DNA of 64,000 bases from Allobaileyella intestinalis (GCF_009695865.1 NZ_VUNB01000007.1:62001-126000), one strand, 5' to 3'. Positions 49,376-59,472 are shown, counted from the first letter of the stretch. Numbers and translations are program-made. Notes: generated by a model not told the origin, from the sequence alone.

Positions 49376-51880
49376 ATGATCAAAACACTGACCAATATCC
49401 TGAAGCAGGACAAAGAACGCTTTCAGGTCCCGAAGAAAGTCCAGGACATCATTCCCGTCAGCACCATGTGGCCTGACGGGATTTTTCTTTCCGGGAAAAA
49501 CAAGTATTCCATGACCTACAAGTTCGAGGACATCAACTATGCGGTGGCTTCACGGGAGGACAAAGAAGCCATGTTCCTGGAATACTCGGAGCTTCTGAAT
49601 GCACTGGACAGCGGAAGCACCACCAAAATCACCATCAACAACCGAAGGCTGAACCGGACGGACTTCGAGAAGCAGATCCTGATCGACATGAAAGATGACG
49701 GACTCAATGAATACCGGGAGGAGTACAACGAGATGCTCATGGAAAAGGCCACCGGCTCCAATGCCATCGTTCAGGACAAGTACGTCACGATATCCGTGAA
49801 CAAAAAATGCATTGAGGACGCCCGGGTATATTTTGCCCGGGTTGGTGCAGATCTCATCGCCCACTTCAGCCGCCTGGGATCCGTCTGCACGGAAATGGAT
49901 GCTGTGGAACGTCTCCGTATCATTCACGACTTTATGCGAACCGGCGAGGAAACGAGCTTTCAGTTCGACATAAAGGACCATATGAGAAAAGGCCACAGCT
50001 TCAAGGACTATATCTGTCCGGACGATTACGAGAACCACTCCGACTATTTCAAGGTCGGTGACCGCTTCGGCCGTGTGATCCTGCTCCGGGACTACGCTTC
50101 ATATATCAAGGACAGCATGGTGGCGGAGATCACAGACATCAACCGCAGCATGATGCTGAGCATCGACGTGATCCCGGTGCCGACAGACGAGGCGGTGAAG
50201 GAAGTGGAACAAAGGCTGCTTGGTGTGGAGACGAATATCACCAACTGGCAGAGAAAGCAGAACATGAACAACAACTTTTCTGCCGTTGTCCCCTACGACA
50301 TGGAGCAGCAGAGAAAGGAATCCAAGGAATTTCTTGATGACCTGACCACCAGAGACCAGCGCATGATGTTTGCGGTGATCACGGTGGTGCACACCGCAGA
50401 CAGCAAGAAGCAACTGGACAATGATTCTGAGGAGATCATGACCATTGCCAGAAAGCATCTCTGTCAGATGGCTGTTCTGAAGTTCCAGCAGCTTCCGGGA
50501 CTGCAGACTGCCCTGCCCTTCGGTGTCCGGAAGATAGACGCTTTCCGTACTCTGACCACAGAGTCCCTTGCGGTCTTCATGCCGTTCCGTGTTCAGGAGG
50601 TCTATGACAAAAACGGAATCTACTATGGCCAGAACGTCATCAGCAAGAACATGATGATTGCAGACAGGAGAAAGCTGCTGAACGGCAATTCTTTTATCCT
50701 GGGAGTCTCCGGGTCCGGAAAGTCCTTTGCGGCAAAGAACGAGATCACCAATCTCATTTTGTCCACCGATGCGGACATCATCGTGGTGGATCCGGAGCGT
50801 GAGTATGCGCCTCTCATCAAGGCCCTGGGCGGGTCCGTCATTGAGATCTCCGCCACCTCCCCGAACCACATCAACGCCATGGATATGAGCAGCAATTACG
50901 GGGAAACAGACCCGATCATCGAGAAATCCCAGTTCCTCCAGTCTCTCTGCGAGCAGATCATCGCCGGGCACAGGTTTGCCAAAGGACAGCAGTCCATCAT
51001 CGACCGCTGCACGGAAAATGTCTACCGCTACTACAAGCAGGGAAACTATATGGGCACGCCGCCGACTCTTGCGGACTTCCGGGACGAGCTGCTGAAGCAG
51101 AAGGAACCGGAGGCCCAGTCTCTGGCGCTGGAGCTGGAACTTTTTACAAGAGGGTCCCTCAATACCTTCGCAAGACAGACCAACGTGGATACCTCAAACC
51201 GACTGATCTGCTACGACATTCTGGAGCTGGGAGAACAGCTCCGTGCCATCGGCATGTTGGTGATTCTGGATTCCATTCTGAACCGCATTACGGAAAACCG
51301 GCAGAAAGGAAAGCAGACCTTCGTATTCATCGACGAGATCTATATTCTCTTCATGCACGAGTATTCTGCCCAGTTCCTGTACAAGCTGTGGAAGCGTGTC
51401 CGGAAATACGGCGCCTACTGCACCGGGATCACTCAAAACGTGCTGGACCTGCTGCAGTCCCACACCGCCAGAACCATGCTTTCAAACTCCGAGTTCATCG
51501 TCATGCTGAACCAGGCGGCAACAGACCGGATCGAACTGGCCCGACTGCTGAACATCTCCGATCTTCAGCTTTCATATATCACGAACGTGGATGCAGGACA
51601 CGGCCTGATCAAGGTGGGCTCCTCTCTGGTTCCTTTCGAGAACAAATTCCCGAAGAACACGAAGCTGTATAAGCTGATGACCACCAAGCCGGGAGAAGGT
51701 CTGGAGGAAGTGAGAAAACGTGCACCTTCTAAACCTTCTGCAGCATCATCTCTTGAATCTGACCTGCTTACCGATCAGGAACTCCGCATTCTGGAGAAAA
51801 TCCGTGAAGTGGCAAAATCCCAGGAAGAGTTCGATGCTTTGGTGGGAAAATACCTGAAGCCTCTACGTGAAAAATCGTAG
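49376..51880 (+). CDS. VirB4/TraE-type conjugation ATPase
   Basis: An 834-residue ATPase. Walker A is ILGVSGSGKSFAAKNE near residue 441, the conserved IIVVDPEREYAPLIKALGG follows, Walker B is TFVFIDEIYILFMHEYS near residue 650, and CTGITQNVLDLLQS comes after. Length and order fit VirB4 of Gram-positive ICEs. It powers assembly and substrate movement in the channel. The ATG follows AAGGAGAAACGTAT, 22 bp after prgI. Confidence 0.95.
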   Translation: MIKTLTNILKQDKERFQVPKKVQDIIPVSTMWPDGIFLSGKNKYSMTYKFEDINYAVASREDKEAMFLEYSELLNALDSGSTTKITINNRRLNRTDFEKQILIDMKDDGLNEYREEYNEMLMEKATGSNAIVQDKYVTISVNKKCIEDARVYFARVGADLIAHFSRLGSVCTEMDAVERLRIIHDFMRTGEETSFQFDIKDHMRKGHSFKDYICPDDYENHSDYFKVGDRFGRVILLRDYASYIKDSMVAEITDINRSMMLSIDVIPVPTDEAVKEVEQRLLGVETNITNWQRKQNMNNNFSAVVPYDMEQQRKESKEFLDDLTTRDQRMMFAVITVVHTADSKKQLDNDSEEIMTIARKHLCQMAVLKFQQLPGLQTALPFGVRKIDAFRTLTTESLAVFMPFRVQEVYDKNGIYYGQNVISKNMMIADRRKLLNGNSFILGVSGSGKSFAAKNEITNLILSTDADIIVVDPEREYAPLIKALGGSVIEISATSPNHINAMDMSSNYGETDPIIEKSQFLQSLCEQIIAGHRFAKGQQSIIDRCTENVYRYYKQGNYMGTPPTLADFRDELLKQKEPEAQSLALELELFTRGSLNTFARQTNVDTSNRLICYDILELGEQLRAIGMLVILDSILNRITENRQKGKQTFVFIDEIYILFMHEYSAQFLYKLWKRVRKYGAYCTGITQNVLDLLQSHTARTMLSNSEFIVMLNQAATDRIELARLLNISDLQLSYITNVDAGHGLIKVGSSLVPFENKFPKNTKLYKLMTTKPGEGLEEVRKRAPSKPSAASSLESDLLTDQELRILEKIREVAKSQEEFDALVGKYLKPLREKS

Positions 51881-51909
51881 GATAAGCCGGGAGGGACGCC
51901 CTCCCGTAC

Positions 51910-51944
51910 ATGAGGACCGAGGATTTCGGCCCTCATATTTTTTT
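51910..51944 (+). terminator. terminator-like hairpin after virB4
   Basis: ATGAGGACCGA and TCGGCCCTCAT form an imperfect stem with a short loop, followed by ATTTTTTT, 17 bp before the next gene's start. It may act as an attenuator. Confidence 0.7.
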
Positions 51945-51961
51945 GAAAGGAGGAGTGATGT

Positions 51962-53599
51962 ATGCCTGAGATAAAGACCCGGCAGGTTCAGAAAGGAACC
52001 ATCAAATCGCTGGACCGGGCAGCGGCCATGACCTGCCGGTTGAAAGACGTACAGACCAGAACAAAGGACCTGATCGACGATCACCGCACCCGAAGCAGCA
52101 GATCTCCGGATGAGTATGCATCGAACCGGATCACGGGCATGGCACAGGATGCCGGAACAGATGCGGTATATATGGCGGAAAAAACAGCCACATTGACGGC
52201 GGGAAAGATCCGCTATGCGTTGAGTCAGGCGCAGGATGGCGTTCCTGAATCCTCGGTCAGAACCCAAGGCTTCATACGTTTCCGCAAAAGACAGCTTGCA
52301 GAAAAACAGCAGATCGCCGGCAGGCAGAGAAGCCTCCGGATTTATCCCGGCAGCCGTGAGCAAAGCATCCGGAACTTTGCCAACAGCCGTCAGCTTGCGA
52401 GAACAAAAGGAAAAGAGAAAGCAATCCGTGAGTTTGCCAAGCAGCGAACCGTTGTGGATTCCCGGAAGAGATCCCTTCAGAGTATCCGTATCACGAAGAG
52501 AACTGCCCGACGAACTGGAAAAATGGTGCAACGAACGGCAAGGAGACTGCGGGATCTGATTCGAAACGCAAAAGCAATGATCGACGCCATCTCTGCCGGA
52601 GGAATCGTCTGCTTTGTGATCTTGCTGGTCTGCATCCTGTTTGGTGCTGCGTTTTACTTCTTCGGAGATGACAGTTCGGCAAACTACACGCCGGTGAGCC
52701 CGGAGGTAGAAGCCTATTCTGCCGTGATTTCCAAATATGCCGGCCAATACGGAATCGGTGAATATACGGAGCTGGTCAAGGCCGTCATGATGCAGGAGTC
52801 CGGAGGCAGAGGCACTGATCCCATGCAGGCCTCGGAAAGCGGCTACAACAAGAAGTATCCTCACTCTCCAAACAGCATCAAGGACCCGGAATACTCCATC
52901 CAGTGCGGCGTTCAGGCACTGGCTTCATCTCTGAAGGAGGCAAGGTGCAAAAATCCCATGGATATGGACCGAATCCGTCTTGCGCTCCAGGGCTACAACT
53001 ATGGCAATGGATATATCTCCTGGGCCATAGCCCGGGACGGCGGCTACACGGTGGAAAACGCTTCAGATTTCTCGGACATGCAGGCGAAAAAGCACGGGTG
53101 GAAATCCTATGGCGACAAGCAGTACCCTGCCCACGTTCTCCGTTACTATCCGTACGGTAATTACAACTACGGCATCGGCAACGGCAAGATCATCAGCGTC
53201 GCTGCCCGGCAGATCGGCAACAGAGGAGGACAGAAATTCTGGAGCTGGTACGGTTTCCACGGCCGTGTGGAATGGTGCGCCTGCTTCGTTTCCTGGTGTG
53301 CAGATCAATGCGGATATATTCAAAGCGGTACAATACCGAAGTTCGCTGCTGTTGGAAACGGCATCAGCTGGTTCAAGTCCCATCATCAGTGGCAGACCAG
53401 AAGCTACAAACCGAGTGCCGGTGATGTGATCTTCTTCGATTGGGGCGGCGACGGCAGCCCGGACCACGTGGGACTGGTGGAAAAATGTGATGGCAGAACC
53501 GTTTACACCATAGAGGGAAACAGCTCCGACTCCTGCAGAAGGCGCAGCTACCCGGTGGGAGGAAGACAAATCTATGGGTATGGAGTGCCAAAGTATTGA
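51962..53599 (+). CDS. CD1108-like cell-wall hydrolase (lysozyme-like plus CHAP)
   Basis: A 545-residue protein. About 200 basic residues come first, then a span (GGIVCFVILLVCILFGAAFY). Outside the membrane is a lysozyme-like domain (ELVKAVMMQESGGRGTDPMQ) and a C-terminal CHAP peptidase with WCACFVSWCADQCGY (Cys), SAGDVIFFDW and DHVGLVEKCDG (His). Such bifunctional VirB1-like enzymes open peptidoglycan for the channel in Gram-positive conjugation. The ATG at 51962 follows GAAAGGAGGAGTGATGT. It is the last clear transfer gene in the window. Confidence 0.9.
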   Translation: MPEIKTRQVQKGTIKSLDRAAAMTCRLKDVQTRTKDLIDDHRTRSSRSPDEYASNRITGMAQDAGTDAVYMAEKTATLTAGKIRYALSQAQDGVPESSVRTQGFIRFRKRQLAEKQQIAGRQRSLRIYPGSREQSIRNFANSRQLARTKGKEKAIREFAKQRTVVDSRKRSLQSIRITKRTARRTGKMVQRTARRLRDLIRNAKAMIDAISAGGIVCFVILLVCILFGAAFYFFGDDSSANYTPVSPEVEAYSAVISKYAGQYGIGEYTELVKAVMMQESGGRGTDPMQASESGYNKKYPHSPNSIKDPEYSIQCGVQALASSLKEARCKNPMDMDRIRLALQGYNYGNGYISWAIARDGGYTVENASDFSDMQAKKHGWKSYGDKQYPAHVLRYYPYGNYNYGIGNGKIISVAARQIGNRGGQKFWSWYGFHGRVEWCACFVSWCADQCGYIQSGTIPKFAAVGNGISWFKSHHQWQTRSYKPSAGDVIFFDWGGDGSPDHVGLVEKCDGRTVYTIEGNSSDSCRRRSYPVGGRQIYGYGVPKY

Positions 53600-53790
53600 T
53601 TGGGCGATAATACGCCCAAAGTACATGTTAATTGTTAAAAATATTACAGGTAAAGGGTTGGACATGGTAAAATTTAAAGTATCTCTTGTCAAAGTCTGTA
53701 AATTCAATTTATCGCAGAAAAGAATGAGGGAATTGATATATTCAACATGGTTAGCATGGGAACAAGTAATATCCGGAGGGTGGGAATATT

Positions 53791-54771
53791 ATGACACAGT
53801 TATGCAACAAACAGCGTCTGATTCGGCTTTTTAAATATTTATATCGTGAAACTGACGAGGATCATCCGGTCACTACCAACGAACTGGTGGAGATTTTTAC
53901 GGAGGCAAACGCCAATGCAGCCCGGAAAACGGTGAAGGACGACATTGATGTGCTGGTAGCGGAAGGTTATGACATAGTAACCATCAAGAGTTATTACAAT
54001 GCTTTTTTCATGGCCAGTCGTGAATTCGAGCTGCCGGAGCTGAAGCTGCTCATCGATGCGGTTTCTTCTTCACGATTCATTTCCAAAGCGAAGTGCGACC
54101 AGCTGATTTGGAAACTCAGTCACCTGACCAGCAAATACGAGGCTGAGAAGCTGGTGCGCCATCTATATACTGCCGGCAGAATGGACTCCGAGAACGGTAA
54201 TATTTATTACGACGTGGATCTCCTGACGGATGCCATTAACAACGATCAGAAAGTGACTTTTCAGTATCTGGACTACACCATTGATAAGCACCGGATCCTG
54301 AAACACGACGGGGAAATCTATGTAGTAAGCCCCTATGCCCTTCTGTGGGATGACAACCATTATTACATGGTGGGCTATCTGGATAAGAGAGCCGAGGTGA
54401 ATGTTTTCCGGTTGGACCGGCTCACGAATCTGAATCGAAGCAGCGAACCGGCAGTAATCCAGCCCAAGGACTTCGACCTGGACAGCTTTGCAAAAAAAGT
54501 GTTCAAGATGTATCCGGGAGATCAGCAGGAAGTCGTGCTGGAATGTGCTGCGGAGACTATGAAATCTGTCATTGATCACTTTGGCGAGGATGTGGAAACC
54601 TGGAGAATCTCACAAACCCATTTCCGGCTGCGGACCATGGTGAGCATCAGCCCGACATTTTACGGCTGGCTGTTCCAGTTTTCCGGAAAAATGCGACCGC
54701 TTGCGCCAGAGCCGGTGGTAGATGAATACCATAAAATGCTGGAAACCGCACTGAATCATTTGTCAATATAA
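53791..54771 (+). CDS. WYL-domain transcriptional regulator
   Basis: A 326-residue protein. The N-terminal helix-turn-helix reads QRLIRLFKYLYRETDEDHPVTTNELVEIF-like, followed by RKTVKDDIDVLVAEGYDI. The WYL domain has DAINNDQKVTFQYLDYTID, VVSPYALLWDDNHYYMVGYL and VNVFRLDRLTNL. Regulators of this kind often control phage-defence islands and bind nucleotide-like ligands. It lies directly before the XRE-methyltransferase-Z1 island on the same strand, 388 bp upstream, so a role in controlling it is plausible. The ATG follows CCGGAGGGTGGGAATATT. Confidence 0.85.
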   Translation: MTQLCNKQRLIRLFKYLYRETDEDHPVTTNELVEIFTEANANAARKTVKDDIDVLVAEGYDIVTIKSYYNAFFMASREFELPELKLLIDAVSSSRFISKAKCDQLIWKLSHLTSKYEAEKLVRHLYTAGRMDSENGNIYYDVDLLTDAINNDQKVTFQYLDYTIDKHRILKHDGEIYVVSPYALLWDDNHYYMVGYLDKRAEVNVFRLDRLTNLNRSSEPAVIQPKDFDLDSFAKKVFKMYPGDQQEVVLECAAETMKSVIDHFGEDVETWRISQTHFRLRTMVSISPTFYGWLFQFSGKMRPLAPEPVVDEYHKMLETALNHLSI

Positions 54772-55159
54772 TAGTTGCAACCGGAAGCATGACTATCTGG
54801 TGTCTCTTTTCTACAAAGAAGGAGGCAAAGTTAACGCATTCGCTTGGGTCGTTTTACTTTTCAAAGAAACCTGTGGAAGAATACTTCGATGCATTCCTAA
54901 TCCTACGAATCCTGGACTTTTTAGGTCCTGGATCCTTTTGGGAATTGATATCTGCTTTGTAATATTGACGGAGTTTTTTCCCCTCGCAATAAAATCATCA
55001 GTGGCAACAATGAGCCAGAGTAGAATAGGAGAACATAATATGGTGCTTAAGTAGATACGTTATTGATATTTCCTTTTGATATTGAAACTGTGAATTGCAT
55101 ATGATAAAATGTTATAAGTATGCTATATAAATGTTATAAAAATGTTAACGGGGTCAGAG
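54772..55159. other. intergenic region upstream of the Z1 island
   Basis: The 388-bp gap holds no convincing gene; an 84-codon frame from 54800 shows no domain. It contains TCCTAATCCTACGAATCCTGGAC, partly repeated as TTTAGGTCCTGGATCC, and the promoter of the XRE gene near its end. Confidence 0.45.
55082..55110 (+). promoter_or_regulatory. promoter and possible controller sites of the Z1 island
   Basis: TTGAAA at 55082-55087 and TAAAAT at 55105-55110 are 17 bp apart. Directly downstream, ATGTTATAA occurs at 55109 and 55131 and ATGTTAAC follows, a spacing that could serve an XRE-type controller protein encoded by the first gene. Confidence 0.55.
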
Positions 55160-55366
55160 ATGGGATTTTCGGAGGATATAAAAAATATTCGCAGAAATGC
55201 ATTCATGTCTCAGGAAGAATTTGCCAAGGCCTTAGGAGTGTCATTTGCGACTGTTAACCGCTGGGAAAAGGGAAAGGCAAAGCCGAATCTTAAAACAATG
55301 AAACGGATTGATGATTATTGTAGGTGCAATGGTATTGACTTTGATATCCGCGAGAAGATTGACTGA
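55160..55366 (+). CDS. XRE-family controller-like regulator
   Basis: A 68-residue protein with one helix-turn-helix: NIRRNAFMSQEEFAKALG, then VSFATVNRWEKGKAKPN. Size and position, directly ahead of a methyltransferase gene, are those of controller proteins of restriction systems. The ATG at 55160 follows a weak GGGGTCAGAG; the ATG at 55142 has no site, so the start is uncertain. It ends 24 bp before the methyltransferase start. Confidence 0.8.
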   Translation: MGFSEDIKNIRRNAFMSQEEFAKALGVSFATVNRWEKGKAKPNLKTMKRIDDYCRCNGIDFDIREKID

Positions 55367-55390
55367 CTGTAGGCAAGGAGGAGTTGCTAT

Positions 55391-56497
55391 ATGCCTAATA
55401 AGAAAAAGGGATACGAACCGACCATTGTGTCTATTTTTTCCGGATGCGGTGGCCTAGATTGGGGATTTCACGAGGAAGGCTATAAGACAATATGGGCTAA
55501 TGATTTTGATAAAGCTGCGGTTGATTCATTTAAGAGGAATTTTGGCGATGTTGTTCATCTGAAAGATATCACTAAAATAGATCCTTACACAGATGATACT
55601 ATTCCGGATTGTGATATGGTTCTCGGAGGCTTCCCGTGTCAGGATTTTTCAATTATTTGGAAGCAGCCTGGCTTAAATGGCAAAAGGGGAGGCTTGTTCA
55701 GGCATTTTGCTGAATTTGTAGATGCAAAGAAACCAAAGGCGTTTGTTGCTGAGAATGTAAAAGGTCTGCTGACTGCTAACAAGGGAAAAGCGATAGAGAC
55801 TATTGTCAAAGATTTTGAAACGATTGCTCCGGGCTATGTTGTGAAACCTCACCTATATAACTTTGCTGAATATGGTGTTCCGCAATTCAGAGAAAGGGTC
55901 TTGTTTGTCGGTATACGTATAGATACAGGATTTGACTTTATTCATCCTCTACCAACGCATGGGCCGAATGGAAAACTCCCATATTTTACTGCAGGAGAAG
56001 CATTAGAAGGTGCAGACAAGGTTCCTTACAATAATGAGAAAATTAATATTAAGGAAAAGACCAGAAAAATGCTTGAGCTTATTCCTGAAGGTGGCAACTA
56101 TAGAGATATCCCTGAGGACAGCCCGCTTCATGTCAAAGGAATGATAAGTCATGTATATAGGAGAATTAACAGAAGCGAACCAGCAAAAACAATAATAGCT
56201 GCAGGAGGCGGAGGAACGTGGGGATACCACTATCCAGAACCACGTGCGCTTACTAACCGGGAGCGCGCACGACTCCAGTCATTTGACGACAGTTTTGTGT
56301 TCGAAGGAAATATTACTGAGGTAAGACGGCAGATAGGAAATGCCGTTCCCCCGGAGGGAGTGCGCCTTTTAGCCAAAAGGCTTAAACCGCTTTTTACCGG
56401 TGATTATACCCCGGTAGACTTGCAGCCTGAATATGACAGGATGAAAGAGATGACTGTAAAAGAGCGCTTGGAATATGTTACTTCGCAGATGAAGTAA
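55391..56497 (+). CDS. dcm: DNA (cytosine-5) methyltransferase
   Basis: A 368-residue C5 methyltransferase. Motif I is IFSGCGGLDWGFHEEGY (SAM), motif IV GGFPCQDFSI with the catalytic Cys near residue 82, motif VI ENVKGLL, motif VIII QFRERVLFVG, and motifs IX-X RARLQSF and RQIGNAVPPEG. The target-recognition part lies between about 190 and 280. It marks the host DNA so that the island's nucleases spare it. The ATG follows CAAGGAGGAGTTGCTAT. AT-rich codon use differs from the ICE backbone. Confidence 0.95.
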   Translation: MPNKKKGYEPTIVSIFSGCGGLDWGFHEEGYKTIWANDFDKAAVDSFKRNFGDVVHLKDITKIDPYTDDTIPDCDMVLGGFPCQDFSIIWKQPGLNGKRGGLFRHFAEFVDAKKPKAFVAENVKGLLTANKGKAIETIVKDFETIAPGYVVKPHLYNFAEYGVPQFRERVLFVGIRIDTGFDFIHPLPTHGPNGKLPYFTAGEALEGADKVPYNNEKINIKEKTRKMLELIPEGGNYRDIPEDSPLHVKGMISHVYRRINRSEPAKTIIAAGGGGTWGYHYPEPRALTNRERARLQSFDDSFVFEGNITEVRRQIGNAVPPEGVRLLAKRLKPLFTGDYTPVDLQPEYDRMKEMTVKERLEYVTSQMK

Positions 56498-56507
56498 GGA
56501 GAATGCT

Positions 56508-57566
56508 ATGGAGTTGCTTCAATCAAATTATCCTCCGGTGAAGACAAAGAACCGAACCTTTTTAGATACGTTTTATGACCTCCTTTCAAGAACAGAAACT
56601 CTTGATATAGCTGTCGGATATATAACATCTGATTCTCTTATAGAACTCAAAAAAATTGCAGAGCTGAATAATAATCTTTCTTCCGTTAATCTTACAATAG
56701 GCATGCATTACTTGGAAAGGTTTACTCATATTCAATACAATGCAGCGAGAGAATTAAATGATTATTTGCTGAGAAGCGGGAGAGGTGAAGTAAGGCTTGT
56801 TACACCGTTCAAATATCATGGGAAACTGTATTCATACAGCGATAGAAATGGGACATTCGCCGGAATTGTTGGGTCAAATAATCTCGGAAGTATAGTTGAA
56901 AGTGGAATCAGGACATATGAAACTTCTTTTCTTATAGATCAGCCGAAAGAAGCTGATTCAATAAAAAAGTTCATTTATGAGCTGAACAGAAAAGCGACTA
57001 AGAATATAAATGATTGCGATATTAACGATTTTAATGAAAACAACATGGTTCTTGAGGAGCATGAGAATGTAAAGAAGATTACATCTGCGGAATTGGCAGG
57101 ATATTTAGCAGCTATGACATCAACTTCATTTGAGATTCCAATAAAGGGAGCAGAGGCCTCGCCACAAAGCAATTTGAATGTCTTTTTTGGAAAAGGTAGA
57201 GTTGCTAAAAATGGATTGGTAAAACCAAGACACTGGTATGAAGTGGAGCTCATTGTTCCTAAAAATGTTGCTACTCAGCCGGGGTATCCTGAAGCAAAAA
57301 CACCAAATGCGATTTTTGATGTTGTTACGGATGATGGATGGAAATTCAAGTGCAAGGTAAGCGGAGATTACAATAAGAATTTTCGTTCTGAAGGTGACCT
57401 GAAAATACTAGGGAAATGGATAAAGGGCCGTTTGGAAAATGCCGGCGTCCTTACAGTTGGCTCTCCAGTCACAAATGATACTCTTCGACGTTATGGACGA
57501 AGCACAATGACCTTTACAAAAACATCGAAGCCCAATACCTGGTACTTAGATTTCGGAGTCAAATAA
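56508..57566 (+). CDS. NgoFVII-type restriction endonuclease (PLD nuclease)
   Basis: A 352-residue protein of the NgoFVII family. The N-terminal PLD-like domain has TLDIAVGYITSDSLIEL and the half-motif FKYHGKLYSYSDRN followed by GIVGSNNLGS (H, K, then S-N-N in place of a second strict HKD). The C-terminal part (RHWYEVELIVPKN, then WYLDFGVK at the end) fits a B3-like DNA-binding domain. Such enzymes dimerise to form one active site. It starts 10 bp after the methyltransferase and ends 1 bp before the Z1 gene, so all are co-transcribed. Confidence 0.85.
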   Translation: MELLQSNYPPVKTKNRTFLDTFYDLLSRTETLDIAVGYITSDSLIELKKIAELNNNLSSVNLTIGMHYLERFTHIQYNAARELNDYLLRSGRGEVRLVTPFKYHGKLYSYSDRNGTFAGIVGSNNLGSIVESGIRTYETSFLIDQPKEADSIKKFIYELNRKATKNINDCDINDFNENNMVLEEHENVKKITSAELAGYLAAMTSTSFEIPIKGAEASPQSNLNVFFGKGRVAKNGLVKPRHWYEVELIVPKNVATQPGYPEAKTPNAIFDVVTDDGWKFKCKVSGDYNKNFRSEGDLKILGKWIKGRLENAGVLTVGSPVTNDTLRRYGRSTMTFTKTSKPNTWYLDFGVK

Positions 57567-57567
57567 T

Positions 57568-59457
57568 ATGGGAAAGTATTTTAACAACTATTTGGATAGA
57601 ATTTGCGACAAAGGGAATCCTGCTCTTGCTGAGGCAATAGAAAAAACAGCAGATGATGTGGTCCCAAAGTATATTGCTAATTTTTCGTATCAGGAGCATG
57701 TTGTTAGTCTCCTTGTAGGCGATATACAAAGCGGAAAAACAAGTCATATGTTCGGCCTGATGTGCGCTGCAGCCGATGAGGGCTTTGGGATTTTTGTTCT
57801 GCTTACAACAAATAATATTCTTCTGCAACAGCAAACATATAAAAGAGCTGAAAAGGATCTGTCGGATTTCTGCATATGCGATGAAAATGACTATATTAAA
57901 TTTTCTTCAAACAATATGCGCCGACCAGCCGTTATTGTGCTGAAAAAGGATGTGCATGTACTTCGTCAGTGGAAAAACAATCTATCCTCAACTCATTTTG
58001 TCGCAGGAAATCCTTTATTTGTAGTTGATGATGAGGCAGATGCAGCCAGTCTGAATACCAAAGTCAACAAAAAACAGCAGAGTACCATCAACAAACTTCT
58101 TGATGATATCAAGAAGACTACATCAAGTAGCATCTATCTTGAAGTTACAGGTACGCCACAGTCCATTCTGCTCCAGAGCAGAAAAAGCGGATGGAAACCA
58201 TATTTTATTTACTATTTTAAGCCTGGCAGAGGCTATATGGGCGGAGATTTTTTCTTCGGAAATGATAATGATCCTCATATTGTTTTTACAGATAATGCCG
58301 AATCTAAAGATTTGTTGTCTGATGATGAATTCCCTGAAAATGGTTTGAAAGCTGCACTGATAACTCATTTGATTACAGCTGCGCAAATAAAACTAACCGG
58401 AGGATGTGTCTGTAATTTTCTTATTCATCCTAGTGTTAAAACATCCGAACATAGCAAATTTGCGGAGAAAATAGGTGCATATGTAAATGAGCTTAACCAT
58501 TCTCTTAATGAGGCCGAAACAAAAGAAAGCATTCGACAGGTTTATGAGAGCCTAAAAGAAACAAAGAAAAGTATCACCGAGTTTGATGAAATTTATAGAG
58601 TTATCGGAGAGGATATAGAAAAAGATAGAATCAATATTCTTATTCTGAATTCTGCTGTATCATATGACGAAAATACTCAGTATGAAACCGGTAACAATAT
58701 TGTAATAGGCGGAAACAGTTTAGGAAGAGGTGTTACTTTCCCTCAGCTTCAGACAATCTATTATTGCAGAGTAGCAAAGAATCCTCAGGCGGATACTATG
58801 TGGCAGCATGCAAGAATGTTTGGATATGACAGGGATCCAGATCTTATGCGTGTCTTTATGCCTCCGAAACTTTATAAGTTGTTCTGTGACATCAACAGAA
58901 CGAACAATAGTATTATTTCTCAAATTCAGAATGCAGGAAACGACAGCGACATCAAGATTTGTTATCCAGTTGGGATTCGTCCGACAAGAAAAAATGTGCT
59001 TGATAATAATACTATAGGAATGTATTCAGGTGGTGTAAATTACTTCCCTTTTTATCCAATTAATAGAAGCACTTCCTCTCTTGATGAAATGCTGTCATCA
59101 TTTCCTGACGGAGAATACAGTGTTAGCCTAAAGATTATTGTTAAAATACTTCAGCAAACAGGGTCAGAGGAATATGACTGGAACGAAAAAGTATTTGAGG
59201 GTTTTATCAACTCTTTTATTGCTGAGAATCCTATTGCACAGGGATTTATGATAGTAAGAAGGAACAGAGATATTGCGAAGGGAACCGGGACGCTGCTTTC
59301 GCCGAATGACCGCGCTCTAGGCGATTCCATTAAAGATTCCGTAGTGCTTACTCTGTATAAAGTAACCGGAAACAAAGGCTGGGATGGAGAAAAACTGTGG
59401 ATTCCGAATATAAAGCTCCCGGGGAATGCAGTGTACTATAGCGGGGATCAAAGCTGA
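57568..59457 (+). CDS. Z1-domain ATPase of a restriction-like system
   Basis: A 629-residue P-loop ATPase related to superfamily 2 helicases. Walker A is LLVGDIQSGKTSHMFG near residue 50, Walker B LFVVDDEADAASLN near 151, then EVTGTPQSIL, IVIGGNSLGRGVTFPQ near 379 and MWQHARMFGYDRD near 411 (arginine finger). This is the Z1 domain, described with methyltransferases, Vsr, PLD nucleases and MutL/MORC ATPases in bacterial restriction-like systems. No MORC partner is present here. Its biochemical task is unknown; DNA-dependent motor action is the likely one. Confidence 0.9.
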   Translation: MGKYFNNYLDRICDKGNPALAEAIEKTADDVVPKYIANFSYQEHVVSLLVGDIQSGKTSHMFGLMCAAADEGFGIFVLLTTNNILLQQQTYKRAEKDLSDFCICDENDYIKFSSNNMRRPAVIVLKKDVHVLRQWKNNLSSTHFVAGNPLFVVDDEADAASLNTKVNKKQQSTINKLLDDIKKTTSSSIYLEVTGTPQSILLQSRKSGWKPYFIYYFKPGRGYMGGDFFFGNDNDPHIVFTDNAESKDLLSDDEFPENGLKAALITHLITAAQIKLTGGCVCNFLIHPSVKTSEHSKFAEKIGAYVNELNHSLNEAETKESIRQVYESLKETKKSITEFDEIYRVIGEDIEKDRINILILNSAVSYDENTQYETGNNIVIGGNSLGRGVTFPQLQTIYYCRVAKNPQADTMWQHARMFGYDRDPDLMRVFMPPKLYKLFCDINRTNNSIISQIQNAGNDSDIKICYPVGIRPTRKNVLDNNTIGMYSGGVNYFPFYPINRSTSSLDEMLSSFPDGEYSVSLKIIVKILQQTGSEEYDWNEKVFEGFINSFIAENPIAQGFMIVRRNRDIAKGTGTLLSPNDRALGDSIKDSVVLTLYKVTGNKGWDGEKLWIPNIKLPGNAVYYSGDQS

Positions 59458-59472
59458 AACGGAGGCGGAAAC

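Noticed and set aside
53574-53834. 86-codon frame before the WYL gene
   Set aside because: No ribosome site, no recognisable domain, and it overlaps the well-supported WYL start.
54800-55054. 84-codon frame before the XRE gene
   Set aside because: No recognised domain; the region is better explained as leader and promoter sequence.
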